A DNA stretch of 64,000 nt from Hyphomicrobiales bacterium. Lineage in GTDB: Bacteria > Pseudomonadota > Alphaproteobacteria > Rhizobiales > Rhizobiaceae. Below, piece by piece: positions 26,222 to 35,217 of the stretch. Numbering within the stretch: position 1 is the first letter of the stretch; each line of letters begins with the position of its first letter. Below the pieces are notes generated by a model. It was not told the DNA's origin. It worked only from the letters and a program-made list of their open reading frames with translations, and ran no database searches. The translations under genes were made by a program, and so were the position numbers. Location: the NCBI GenBank assembly GCA_017305935.1, contig JAFKJU010000027.1:1-64000 (forward strand), in the 5' to 3' direction.

Positions 26222-28342
26222 ATGGCAACTGCCGTTCAGAAGATTGTCCTGTCGTCGGCGCGCGACATCCCCTTCAACAAGCTGGTGCTGAGCCAGTCCA
26301 ATGTCCGGCGCGTGAAGGCCGGCGTTTCGCTCGAGGAGTTGGCCGAGTCCATCGCCCGTCGCGGCCTCATCCAGAGCCTCCACGTCCGGCCGGTCCTCGA
26401 TGCTGGCGGAGCCGAGACCGGCATGTTCGAGGTGCCCGCCGGCGGCCGCCGTTATCGCGCGCTCGAACTGCTGGTGAAGCAGAAGCGCCTCGCCAAGATC
26501 GCACCGGTCCCTTGCGTCGTCGGCGACCCGAACAGCGACGTGACCATTGATGAAGTGTCGCTCGTCGAGAACATCGACCGTGCGCCGCTCCATCCCCTCG
26601 ACCAGTTCCGCGCTTTCCAGGCCATGCGCGACAAAGGCATGACCGAGGAGGCCATCGCCGCTGCCTTCTTCGTCGGCGTCAACGTCGTAAAACAACGCCT
26701 GCGCCTTGCCTCCGTTTCGCCGGTGCTGCTGGAGATCTATGCCGATGACGGCATGACACTCGAACAGCTCATGGCTTTCACCGTCTCGCAGGACCATGCC
26801 CGCCAGGAACAGGTTTGGGATGCCGTCAAGGACAGTTGGCAGAAGGAACCCTATCAGATCCGCCGCATGCTGACGGAGACTTCGGTGCGCGCGTCCGACA
26901 AGCGTGCGATCTTCGTCGGCATCGAGGCTTATGAGGCAGCCGGCGGCATCGCCCTGCGTGACCTGTTCCAGTCCGATGATGGCGGCTGGCTTCAAGATGT
27001 TGGGTTGCTCGACCGCCTGGTAAGCGAGAAGCTCAAGATCGTTGCCGACGAGATCGCGGGCGAAGGCTGGAAGTGGGTCGAGGCCGCCTTGAGTTTCCCC
27101 TATGGCCACGAGCACGGGCTTCGTGCGTTGGCCGGGACCACGGTCGATCTGACCGACGACGAAGGCACCACCCGTGAAGCTCTGCGAGACGAATATGACC
27201 GGCTCGAAGCCGAATATGCGGAAGCCGACGAACTGCCCGAGGAGATCGATGCGCGCCTTGGCGAGATCGAACAGGCGCTCGACGCCTTCGAACAGCGCCC
27301 AACGATCTACGATCCAGCCGACATCGCCATCGCTGGCGTCTTCGTCAGCCTCGACTCAGACGGCTCGCTCTCCGTCGATCGCGGCTATGTCCGTCCCGAG
27401 GACGAGCGAGCGGTCGAAGATGCCGACCACGACACGTTGGATGAAGAGGTCGATCCCGAAACCGGTGAAATCCGGTCGCCTGCGATCCAGCGCGCGGTCA
27501 TCACCATCGGCGGCCAGGTTGCGGAACCGGAAGACGACGAAGACGACGGCGTCAAGCCGCTACCCGAACGCCTCGTCATCGAGCTGACCGCGCACCGCAC
27601 CCTGGCGCTGCGCAATGCCGTTGCGGAACATCCCGATGTCGCCATGACCATGCTGCTGCACAAGCTGGTCAGCGACACCTTCCTGCGTACCGCGCCAACC
27701 GGCTGCCTGGAGGCGAGCGTCCGCCATGTCTTCTTCTCTGCTCAGTCGGAGGACCTGAAGGCCAGCATACCGGCACGTGAGGTGACCGAGCGGCATGAAC
27801 GATGGGGCGATCATGTTCCCGCCGACGATCAGGCTCTGTGGGACTGGTTGACCCATCTCGACGACGGCACGCGGCTCGATCTGCTCGCCCATTGCGTCAG
27901 CTTCGGCGTGAACGCGCTGTTCGAGCGGCCGAACCCACACAGCGGATCGAGTGTCAGCCAGCATGGCCTGGATGTGCGCCTCTCGCAGGCCGACCGGCTT
28001 GCGCGGGCCACCGGCCTCGAAATGGTTGCGGCAGGCTGGCGGCCGACCGTCGGCAACTATCTCGGCCGCGTCACCAAGCCCCGCATCCTCGAAGCCGTTC
28101 GCGAGGGCGCCGGCGAACGGGCCGCCCAGCTCATCGAGCATCTCAAGAAGGGCGACATGGCCAAGGAGGCCGAGCGCCTGCTGGCCGACACCGGTTGGCT
28201 CCCCGAACCGCTGCGCCTGGTCGAGCAGGGCGAGCCGGCGACGGACGGCGACGGCGACGATGCGCTCCCTGCCTTCCTCGACGACGAGGATGAGCTGTCG
28301 GAAGAAGAGGATGAAGCCCTGCACGCCATCGCCGCCGAATAG
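26222..28342 (+). CDS. Large ParB/RepB-like partition or regulatory protein
   Basis: The 706-residue protein starts with a ParB/Srx nuclease-like domain: LVLSQSNVR (about 21-29), GLIQSLHVRP, PAGGRRYRALE (near 75) and ENIDRAPLHPLDQFRAF (near 117), followed by a helix-turn-helix (MTEEAIAAAFFVGVNVVKQRL, about 140-160). Normal ParB is about 300 residues; here 400 extra residues follow, rich in Asp and Glu near 330-450. This long form is typical of alphaproteobacterial ICE maintenance blocks. It is not next to ParA (15 kb away), so it may be a regulator or CTP-switch protein rather than the segregation partner. Confidence 0.85.
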   Translation: MATAVQKIVLSSARDIPFNKLVLSQSNVRRVKAGVSLEELAESIARRGLIQSLHVRPVLDAGGAETGMFEVPAGGRRYRALELLVKQKRLAKIAPVPCVVGDPNSDVTIDEVSLVENIDRAPLHPLDQFRAFQAMRDKGMTEEAIAAAFFVGVNVVKQRLRLASVSPVLLEIYADDGMTLEQLMAFTVSQDHARQEQVWDAVKDSWQKEPYQIRRMLTETSVRASDKRAIFVGIEAYEAAGGIALRDLFQSDDGGWLQDVGLLDRLVSEKLKIVADEIAGEGWKWVEAALSFPYGHEHGLRALAGTTVDLTDDEGTTREALRDEYDRLEAEYAEADELPEEIDARLGEIEQALDAFEQRPTIYDPADIAIAGVFVSLDSDGSLSVDRGYVRPEDERAVEDADHDTLDEEVDPETGEIRSPAIQRAVITIGGQVAEPEDDEDDGVKPLPERLVIELTAHRTLALRNAVAEHPDVAMTMLLHKLVSDTFLRTAPTGCLEASVRHVFFSAQSEDLKASIPAREVTERHERWGDHVPADDQALWDWLTHLDDGTRLDLLAHCVSFGVNALFERPNPHSGSSVSQHGLDVRLSQADRLARATGLEMVAAGWRPTVGNYLGRVTKPRILEAVREGAGERAAQLIEHLKKGDMAKEAERLLADTGWLPEPLRLVEQGEPATDGDGDDALPAFLDDEDELSEEEDEALHAIAAE

Positions 28343-28355
28343 CACACCGACGCGG

Positions 28356-28380
28356 GGCGGCATCAACCGTCCCGCCCCTT
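28356..28380 (+). terminator. GC hairpin after ParB-like gene
   Basis: GGGGCGG and CCGCCCC pair across 11 bases, 14 bases after the stop. TTGTTTT follows 8-14 bases later. It is weaker than the next hairpin and may act with it. Confidence 0.4.
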
Positions 28381-28400
28381 CCCACTTGTTTTCCTTCAGC

Positions 28401-28431
28401 CCGGCGACCTGCGCCGGGCGTTTTCGTTTCA
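28401..28431 (+). terminator. Rho-independent terminator
   Basis: GCCCGGCG and CGCCGGGC form a perfect 8-base-pair stem with loop ACCTG, followed at once by GTTTTCGTTT. It ends just before the ribosome site of the next gene, so downstream genes may be attenuated or have a start inside this stretch. Confidence 0.7.
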
Positions 28432-28441
28432 GGAGCTCACC

Positions 28442-28858
28442 ATGGCTGACTACTTCACGCATTTCTCGTGCCTGCTCGATGTTGGTACGTCCGAGAACGC
28501 TGCTGGCGCGCTCGATCTCTACAACAAGCTCTCAGAAGAAGGCGCCTCGGAAGATCCACCCTCCGACGGCTTCCTCCTTTCCATCCAGCCTGAACATGGC
28601 GGCACGCAGCTTTGGATGCGCGACGACGAAACGGGCGATCCCGAACGCCTGATCCAATTCGTGAAGCTCTGCGCCGCCCAATTCAGCCTGACGGGCCGTT
28701 GGGGATTCCAATATGCAAACACCTGCTCGAAGCCCCGGCTCGACGGCTTCGGCGGCGGCGCGCACGTTCTCGATCTCGCCACCGGTGAAACGCTGGATTG
28801 GACCTACACCGACGGCTGGCTCGCCGAAACGCGGTCCAACGAGGGGGACCGGATATGA
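28442..28858 (+). CDS. Conserved hypothetical protein of ICE maintenance block
   Basis: The 138-residue acidic protein starts with ADYFTHFSCLLDVGT and contains WGFQYANTCSKPRLDGFGGGAHV. Proteins like it are common in this position on alphaproteobacterial plasmids and ICEs; I know no function. AGGAG lies upstream of the ATG. It overlaps the next gene by ATGA and heads a three-gene set. Confidence 0.75.
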   Translation: MADYFTHFSCLLDVGTSENAAGALDLYNKLSEEGASEDPPSDGFLLSIQPEHGGTQLWMRDDETGDPERLIQFVKLCAAQFSLTGRWGFQYANTCSKPRLDGFGGGAHVLDLATGETLDWTYTDGWLAETRSNEGDRI

Positions 28859-29121
28859 GCATCCCCTCTTTCGCCCGGATCAACTTCCAAACCCTGCTGC
28901 GCGCAGCAGCGGACGGCAATCTCGCGCTCATGGAGTGCCTCGACGCCCAATCCGGCAACCGGCGCTATGTGATCTGTGCGGTGGGTCGAGACAACGGCGA
29001 TTACGTCTTCACGCCCTTCGGTCATCTCGCCGACGGGAACCCCCACGACGCCTATCTTCCGCCAGCCCCCGACGATCCCGCGACCTTCCTGCGCCCTGAT
29101 ACACAGGGAGAGGCGTCATGA
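28855..29121 (+). CDS. DUF6117 family protein
   Basis: The 88-residue protein reads ARINFQTLLRAAADGNLALMEC and VICAVGRDNGDYVFTPFGHL, which matches the DUF6117 pattern as I recall it. The start at 28855 overlaps the stop of the previous gene (ATGA) and has GGGGA upstream; a longer frame begins without a ribosome site. Function unknown. It overlaps the next gene by four bases. Confidence 0.75.
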   Translation: MSIPSFARINFQTLLRAAADGNLALMECLDAQSGNRRYVICAVGRDNGDYVFTPFGHLADGNPHDAYLPPAPDDPATFLRPDTQGEAS

Positions 29122-29414
29122 CCGATGTCGAAACAATCTTCGCGGACGATCGCACACGTCCGCCACCGGAACGGTCGCTGCCGTGGCCGGAAACTTCTGG
29201 CGGTGTCACCGTCATCATCGAGCCAAAGCCTCACTGGGCGGGCGACCTTCGCGCGTTCCGGCTCGATGCCAAGGAATACTGCACCTATTCCGATTGGACC
29301 GAAAACGGCGCCCGAGCCCGCTTCTTCGGGCACGTCGATACGAGCGGCGACACGGTGATGCGCAGGGCGCGTGCCGTGCTCGCCCGTGAGATCGCCGACG
29401 GACTCTGGAACTGA
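29118..29414 (+). CDS. Small hypothetical protein, 98 aa
   Basis: I do not recognise the family. It contains VIIEPKPHWAGDLRAFRLD and a C-terminal helix with MRRARAVLAREIADGLWN. It is the last of three ATGA-coupled small genes and is followed by a terminator hairpin, so the three form one transcription unit. No signal peptide or membrane segment. Confidence 0.7.
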   Translation: MTDVETIFADDRTRPPPERSLPWPETSGGVTVIIEPKPHWAGDLRAFRLDAKEYCTYSDWTENGARARFFGHVDTSGDTVMRRARAVLAREIADGLWN

Positions 29415-29421
29415 GCCTTCA

Positions 29422-29453
29422 CAGCGCCTCGCCTCATGGCCGGGCGCTGTTTT
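29422..29453 (+). terminator. Rho-independent terminator
   Basis: CAGCGCC and GGCGCTG pair over a 14-base loop, followed by TTTT. It ends the small-gene operon 7 bases after its stop codon. Confidence 0.65.
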
Positions 29454-29469
29454 CATGTCGCGGTCGCGA

Positions 29470-29569
29470 CGCGGAGAGGAAGAGGGCCGCCGGGACGAGA
29501 TGAGGCCGGGCGGTCGAGAGAGAGCGCCATCCGGGCTTTCCCGTTCCCGCTCTCCCGAAAGCTCATCCC
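29470..29569 (+). promoter_or_regulatory. Structured leader, copy 3 (before strawberry-notch gene)
   Basis: The stretch AGAGGAAGAGGGC at 29476-29488 repeats that of copy 2, and GAGAGAGAG (29516-29524) repeats the loop of copies 1 and 2. GATGAG at 29500-29505 can pair with CTCATC at 29562-29567, directly before the ATG at 29570. The hairpin plan is less similar than between copies 1 and 2. Confidence 0.4.
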
Positions 29570-32500
29570 ATGAACATCGCATCTCCCGTCGCCGCTGCAG
29601 CCGCACCCACCGTTCTGGCCGCCGCGCATCGTCTTCTCGACCATCTCGAACGTGGGCAGCGCATCGACGCCACCGTGCTGCGCGGCGCGATGGAATCCGC
29701 GTTCGACGCTTCCGACTCAACTGGCGTCTGGGATTGGAAGACGGCCTATGACGCCTGCGAAGCGGCGACCGTCCTGTTTCTGCGCAAATACGGAAAGGCG
29801 CTTTTCCGTAAAGCAGCATCTCCGCCTGCACGACTTTCCGCTATCGGAAGGATCGCAGGTCTCCTGCCGACGCATACGCGCCGCTCCGAGCAGAGCCAGG
29901 CGCTACAACAATTCTCGACGCCTGCTCCGCTCGGCCTCGCCGCCGTCACCGCCGCCGACATAACGGCAAACGACGTCGTCCTGGAACCTTCTGCCGGCAC
30001 GGGCCTGCTCGCGGTCCTTGCCGAAATCTCCGGCGCCACGCTGCTGCTCAATGAATTGGCCGAGACCAGGGCCAATATCCTCGCCTCGCTCTTTCCGGCC
30101 ATCGCCGTCACGCGCTTCGACGCGGCCCAAATAGACGATCATCTGGGTCACACCGCGGTCCCCAGCGTTGTGCTGATGAACCCGCCATTCTCGGCAATGG
30201 CGAACGTCTCGGGCCGCATGGCCGATGCCTGCTACCGCCATGTTGCCTCGGCGCTTGCTCGCCTCGCGCCCGGCGGTCGTCTGGTAACGATCACCGGCGC
30301 GAACTTCGCGCCCGATGCCCCCGACTGGCGCGACGCCTTCATTCGCTTGCAGTCGCGCAGCCGCGTCGCCTTCACGGCCGCGATCGATGGTTCCGTCTAT
30401 GCAAAACACGGCACCACGTTTCCGACGCGGATCACCGTCATCGACAAGCAGCCCGCCGACGATCCGACCATTTTTCCGACCTCGCCCGGCAGGGCGCCGG
30501 ACATCGCCACGCTGCTCGGCTGGATTGCGGCGCAGATTCCGCCGCGACCTGTCGCAGCCATGCCGACTTGCAACGCGACGGCGTCCATCACCGCACCACG
30601 CACTGTTCGTGGCTACCTCGCCCGCTCGACCGCCGCACGTCCCGCCATGGCTGCCGTCGATCCCGAGGGCGTCGAACTCGCCTATGAAACCATGGACTGG
30701 ACGCCGCCGGACGGCGCACGGCTAACCGACGCCATCTATGAGGAATACGGATTGCAGTCGATCCGTATTCCCGGCTCCCAGGCGCATCCCACCAAGCTGG
30801 TGCAGTCAGCGGCGATGGCGAGCGTTGCGCCGCCGAAGCCGAGCTATCGGCCGATGCTGCCGGCAAACATCCACGACCTTCTGTCCGATGCCCAGATCGA
30901 GACGGTAATCTATGCTGGCGAGGCGCATGGCGAGTATCTCGCCGGGTCGTGGTCGATCGATGAGACCTTCGATGTCGTTCGGGCCGCGCCCGCCGACGCC
31001 GAGCACTCCGTCCGCTTCCGTCGTGGCTTCATGCTTGGCGACGGGACCGGTGCGGGCAAAGGCCGTCAGTCGGCCGGTATCATCCTCGACAATTGGCTGC
31101 GCGGACGCCGCAAGGCCGTCTGGATCAGCAAGTCGGACAAGCTGATCGAGGACGCGCAGCGTGATTGGTCCGCGCTCGGCATGGAGCGCCTGCTGGTCAC
31201 ACCGCTTTCGCGCTTCCCCCAAGGCAAGCCGGTCACGCTCTTGGAAGGCGTCCTATTTACAACCTACGCCACGCTACGCTCCGACGACCGTGGCGAGAAG
31301 GTTTCGCGCGTCCGGCAGATCGTCGAATGGTTGGGCTCCGACTTCGACGGAGTGATCATTTTCGACGAAAGCCACGCGATGCAGAACGCCGGAGGCGGTA
31401 AAGGAGAACGAGGCGACGTCGCTCCCTCGCAACAGGGGCGCGCCGGCCTACGCCTGCAACATGCGCTTCCCAATGCCCGCGTTGTTTATGTCTCGGCCAC
31501 CGGCGCCACCACCGTCCACAATCTCGCCTATGCCCAGCGGCTCGGCCTCTGGGGCGGCGAGGATTTCCCGTTCGCCACCCGCGCCGAATTCGTGGAGGCG
31601 ATCGAAGACGGCGGCGTCGCGGCCATGGAGGTTCTGGCGCGCGATCTTCGCTCGCTTGGCCTCTATACGGCGCGGTCCTTGTCCTACGACGGCGTGGAAT
31701 ATGAACTGGTCGAGCACCAGCTCACCGACGAGCAGCGCCGCATCTACGACGCCTATGCCGGAGCTTTCCAAGTCATACACAACCACCTCGACGCAGCGAT
31801 GGAGGCGGCGAATATCACCGGCAGCGACGGCACGCTGAACCGCCAAGCCAAGTCCGCCGCCCGCAGCGCTTTCGAGCAGGCAAAGCAGCGCTTCTTCGGG
31901 CATCTTCTGACCAGCATGAAGACGCCGACCCTGATACGGTCCATCGACCGCGATCTGGAGCAGGGCCACGCCGCCGTCGTCCAGATCGTGTCCACCGGCG
32001 AAGCCCTGATGGAACGGCGCCTGGCCGAGATCCCCACCGAGGAATGGAACGACGTCAGGGTGGACATTACTCCTCGCGAGTATGTGCTGTCGTACTTGCA
32101 GACCGGCTTCCCGGTGCAGCTCTATGAGCCCTTCACCGACGGCGAAGGCAACCTCTCCTCGCGGCCAGTGTTTCGCAACGGCCAACCGGTCGAGAGCCGG
32201 GAAGCTGTTGCCCGGCGTGACGAGCTGATCGAACATCTCGCATCGCTGCCGCCAGTGCCTGGCGCGCTCGACCAGATCGTCCAGCGCTTCGGCACCGACA
32301 TGGTGGCAGAAGTAACGGGCCGTTCCCGCCGCATCGTTCGCAAGGGCGACCGCCTCGTTGTCGAGAACCGCGCCCCCTCCGCCAATCTCGCCGAAACCGC
32401 CGCGTTCATGGACGACCTGAAGCGCGTCCTGGTCTTCTCGGACGCGGGCGGCACCGGCCGCAGCTATCATGCCGAACTCTCAGCAAAGAACCAACGCCTG

Positions 32501-33859
32501 CGCGTCCACTATCTGCTCGAACCGGGTTGGAAGGCCGACGCCGCCATTCAGGGGCTCGGGCGCACCAACCGCACGAACCAGGCACAGCCGCCACTCTTCC
32601 GCCCGATCGCAACGGATGTGAAGGCCGAAAGGCGCTTCCTCTCGACCATCGCGCGGCGGCTCGACACGCTCGGCGCAATCACGCGAGGACAACGGCAGAC
32701 CGGTGGCCAGGGCCTGTTCCGGCCGGAGGACAATCTTGAATCTCCCTATGCGCGCGGCGCGCTCCGCCAGCTCTATCTGCTGATCGTGCGCGGCAAGATC
32801 GACGGCTGCTCGCTGGAACGGTTCGAGTCCTCCACCGGTCTGAAGCTGATGGACATGAACGGTATCAAGGACGAACTGCCGCCGATCACCACGTTCCTGA
32901 ACCGTCTGCTGGCGCTGACCATCGAGCTTCAGGGCATCCTCTTCACCGCCTTCGAGCAACTGCTCGATGCCAAGGTCCAAGGCGCCATCGCCAGCGGCAT
33001 ATATGATATCGGGCTGGAGACATTGACGGCGGAGAGCTTCGTCGTCACCGACCGGAAGACCATCTACACCCATCCCGCGACGGGTGCTCAAACGCGGCTC
33101 CTTACGATCACCGAACGTCGTCGCAATCGCCCGATGACACTGACGGACGCCCTTGCCCATGTAGAAGATGACCACGGCAGGCTGCTGGTGAACGCCAAAT
33201 CCGGCCGCGCTGCCGTGCAGGTGGCCGCCCCTTCGCTCATGCTTGATGACGGCGAGATCGAACGCCGTGTCCGGCTGATCCGGCCGATGGAACACACCCA
33301 CGCTCCGCTGAAGATGATGGCAGAGAGCCATTGGCAGGAAGCTGATCATGCCAGCTTCGCAGCCGCATGGCAGCGGGAGGTGCTAGAGACACCACCCTTC
33401 GCCGACAGCACTATCCATATCGTCGCCGGTCTCCTCCTGCCGGTGTGGAAACGCCTGCCGAACGAGTCGACGCGGGTCTATCGGCTCCAGACCGATAACG
33501 GCGAGCGCGTCATTGGCCGCCGTGTCTCTCCGGCCTGGGCGACAAACGCCGCGTCGACCGGCAGAGCCAGCCTCACGGCGGACGACGCCTATACAGCGTT
33601 GGTCGATGGGCGGACCATACTTGATCTGGCCGAGGGCCTCCAGCTTCGCCGCGTCCGCGTCATGGGCGCGAACCGCATCGAACTCTCCGGCTTCGCCGAA
33701 ACGATGCGCGAACGCCTGCGGTCCTACGGCCTCTTCACCGAGATCATCTCCTGGTCACTGCGGTTCTTCGTTCCGGTCGACAGCACGGGACCGACCGTGC
33801 TCGGCAAGTTGCTCGACACCTACCCCATCGATCGTATCTCCGAACGGGAGGCTGCGTGA
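29570..33859 (+). CDS. N6-methyltransferase fused to strawberry-notch-like helicase
   Basis: The 1429-residue protein has an N-terminal methyltransferase-like domain (EPSAGTGLL near 143, NPPFS near 203) and a strawberry-notch (Sno) SF2 helicase: GDGTGAGKGRQ (about 488-498), FDESHAMQN (near 598), SATGATTVHNL (near 640) and a C-terminal part with LEPGWKADAAIQGLGRTNRT (near 985-1005). Such fusions are typical of large conjugative elements and phages; a role in DNA modification and anti-restriction is suspected, not proved. It is followed directly (shared A of TGATG) by the primase-like gene. Confidence 0.88.
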   Translation: MNIASPVAAAAAPTVLAAAHRLLDHLERGQRIDATVLRGAMESAFDASDSTGVWDWKTAYDACEAATVLFLRKYGKALFRKAASPPARLSAIGRIAGLLPTHTRRSEQSQALQQFSTPAPLGLAAVTAADITANDVVLEPSAGTGLLAVLAEISGATLLLNELAETRANILASLFPAIAVTRFDAAQIDDHLGHTAVPSVVLMNPPFSAMANVSGRMADACYRHVASALARLAPGGRLVTITGANFAPDAPDWRDAFIRLQSRSRVAFTAAIDGSVYAKHGTTFPTRITVIDKQPADDPTIFPTSPGRAPDIATLLGWIAAQIPPRPVAAMPTCNATASITAPRTVRGYLARSTAARPAMAAVDPEGVELAYETMDWTPPDGARLTDAIYEEYGLQSIRIPGSQAHPTKLVQSAAMASVAPPKPSYRPMLPANIHDLLSDAQIETVIYAGEAHGEYLAGSWSIDETFDVVRAAPADAEHSVRFRRGFMLGDGTGAGKGRQSAGIILDNWLRGRRKAVWISKSDKLIEDAQRDWSALGMERLLVTPLSRFPQGKPVTLLEGVLFTTYATLRSDDRGEKVSRVRQIVEWLGSDFDGVIIFDESHAMQNAGGGKGERGDVAPSQQGRAGLRLQHALPNARVVYVSATGATTVHNLAYAQRLGLWGGEDFPFATRAEFVEAIEDGGVAAMEVLARDLRSLGLYTARSLSYDGVEYELVEHQLTDEQRRIYDAYAGAFQVIHNHLDAAMEAANITGSDGTLNRQAKSAARSAFEQAKQRFFGHLLTSMKTPTLIRSIDRDLEQGHAAVVQIVSTGEALMERRLAEIPTEEWNDVRVDITPREYVLSYLQTGFPVQLYEPFTDGEGNLSSRPVFRNGQPVESREAVARRDELIEHLASLPPVPGALDQIVQRFGTDMVAEVTGRSRRIVRKGDRLVVENRAPSANLAETAAFMDDLKRVLVFSDAGGTGRSYHAELSAKNQRLRVHYLLEPGWKADAAIQGLGRTNRTNQAQPPLFRPIATDVKAERRFLSTIARRLDTLGAITRGQRQTGGQGLFRPEDNLESPYARGALRQLYLLIVRGKIDGCSLERFESSTGLKLMDMNGIKDELPPITTFLNRLLALTIELQGILFTAFEQLLDAKVQGAIASGIYDIGLETLTAESFVVTDRKTIYTHPATGAQTRLLTITERRRNRPMTLTDALAHVEDDHGRLLVNAKSGRAAVQVAAPSLMLDDGEIERRVRLIRPMEHTHAPLKMMAESHWQEADHASFAAAWQREVLETPPFADSTIHIVAGLLLPVWKRLPNESTRVYRLQTDNGERVIGRRVSPAWATNAASTGRASLTADDAYTALVDGRTILDLAEGLQLRRVRVMGANRIELSGFAETMRERLRSYGLFTEIISWSLRFFVPVDSTGPTVLGKLLDTYPIDRISEREAA

Positions 33860-34899
33860 TGGCGCGTCACGACGCTTCCGATCTTGCCCGCCGTCTCGGC
33901 CGTCAGGCCGAAGCGGTGTGCCGCCACTATCTCTCGGCAGGCCGCAAACAGGGCAACTACTGGCAGGTTGGCGATGCCCGCAACAATCCCGGGCGATCCA
34001 TGTTCGTGCGGCTGAAGGACTCGCCCAAGGGGCTTGCCGGTAAATTCACCGACGCGGCGACGGGCGAACACGGCGATCTACTCGACGTGATACGGGAAGC
34101 ACTCGGCCTCATCGACTTCGCAGATGTTGCCGAAGAGGCTCGCAGCTTTCTGAGCATCCCGCATCCCGAACCAGAGCCCGCACAAAAGCGGCACGCAACA
34201 GCGCCGGCGCCGTCAGGCTCAGCCGAAGCGGCACGGCGGCTGTTCGCCATATCGCAGCCAATCGGTGGCACACTCGTGGAAACGTATCTCCGCAATCGCG
34301 GCATTACGGCTTTGCACGGAACCGGAAACCTACGCTTCCATCCGCGCTGCTACTATAAACCCGACGAGCACAGCCCGACCGAGACCTGGCCGGCCATGGT
34401 CGCCGCCGTCACCGACCTCGCCGACAGGATTACCGGCACGCATCGGACCTGGCTCGCGCCCGACGGCTCAGGCAAGGCGCCGATCGACGTCCAGCGCAAG
34501 GCGATGGGCGACCTTCTTGGGCATGCGGTCCGCTTCGGGCTCTCCGGTGACGTGCTGGCGGCCGGCGAAGGGATCGAAAGCGTGCTATCGGCTCGTGAGG
34601 TCATGCCCGGCATGTCGGCGGCAGCGGCACTCTCCGCGGCGCACCTAGCTGCCATCCAGTTCCACGACCCACTGCGCCGGCTCTATGTCGTCCGCGACAA
34701 TGATCGCGCCGGGGACGGTGCGCGGAACACGCTGATCGAACGGGCAAACGCGGTGGGGATTGAGGCGATTGCCCTGTCACCCATGCTCGGGGACTTCAAT
34801 GAAGATCTCCGCACGTTCGGCCGTGACGCACTGATGGCGCATATCCGGGTGCAACTCGTCCCGCAGGACGTCGCCCGCTTCATGCTCCTGGCAGCGTAG
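33859..34899 (+). CDS. Toprim-domain primase-like protein (DUF7146)
   Basis: The 346-residue protein has an N-terminal region with YWQVGDARNNPGRSMFV and GKFTDAATGEHGDLLDVI (about 33-75), typical of plasmid primase-like proteins, and a C-terminal Toprim domain with AAGEGIESVLSA (near 234) and VVRDNDRAGD (near 277), which supply the Glu and Asp pair. It may prime DNA after transfer. The start ATG shares its A with the upstream stop. A zinc-finger domain, usual in DnaG, is not visible. Confidence 0.83.
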   Translation: MARHDASDLARRLGRQAEAVCRHYLSAGRKQGNYWQVGDARNNPGRSMFVRLKDSPKGLAGKFTDAATGEHGDLLDVIREALGLIDFADVAEEARSFLSIPHPEPEPAQKRHATAPAPSGSAEAARRLFAISQPIGGTLVETYLRNRGITALHGTGNLRFHPRCYYKPDEHSPTETWPAMVAAVTDLADRITGTHRTWLAPDGSGKAPIDVQRKAMGDLLGHAVRFGLSGDVLAAGEGIESVLSAREVMPGMSAAAALSAAHLAAIQFHDPLRRLYVVRDNDRAGDGARNTLIERANAVGIEAIALSPMLGDFNEDLRTFGRDALMAHIRVQLVPQDVARFMLLAA

Positions 34900-34914
34900 C
34901 CTGGAACAGGGAAG

Positions 34915-34936
34915 CGATGACGGTGCTCCGTCATCG
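34915..34936 (+). terminator. Hairpin after primase-like gene
   Basis: CGATGACGG and CCGTCATCG form a perfect 9-base-pair stem with a 4-base loop, 15 bases after the stop. No T-run follows, so termination may need Rho. Confidence 0.5.
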
Positions 34937-35217
34937 TGCCCGTCCGGATGCGTTCATCCATCGGAAGATGAACCGCGCCTCGGCCTTCGAGAGGGCGATC
35001 GGCCCACAGCCGGTGCGGCCCGGCAATGGCGGCGGCCGACTATTTTCCGGCGGCGCGTCCCGCGCCTTTCCATCGCGAAGCAAAATAGTCGCCCTCTGCC
35101 ATCCTCCGCTAACGCTCCGGCCCTGACGCTTCGCGTCAAGGTGCAAGGCCGTCCCGCCCATGGGCTTCGTCGCCATGAAGGCCGCGACGGTCGCGGTCCA
35201 CACCGACGGAGCATCCC
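34937..35217. other. Gene-free gap with an inverted repeat
   Basis: No frame with a ribosome site or family pattern was found. GACTATTTT at 35038-35046 and AAAATAGTC at 35082-35090 form a 9-base inverted repeat, and TGACGC-TTC-GCGTCA at 35124-35138 a short hairpin. The gap probably holds the promoter and leader of the DUF2493 gene. Confidence 0.4.

Noticed and set aside
26222-28342. ParB-like protein as the partner of ParA at 41946
   Set aside because: It is 15 kb away, much longer than segregation ParB, and ParA already has a coupled ribbon-helix-helix partner.
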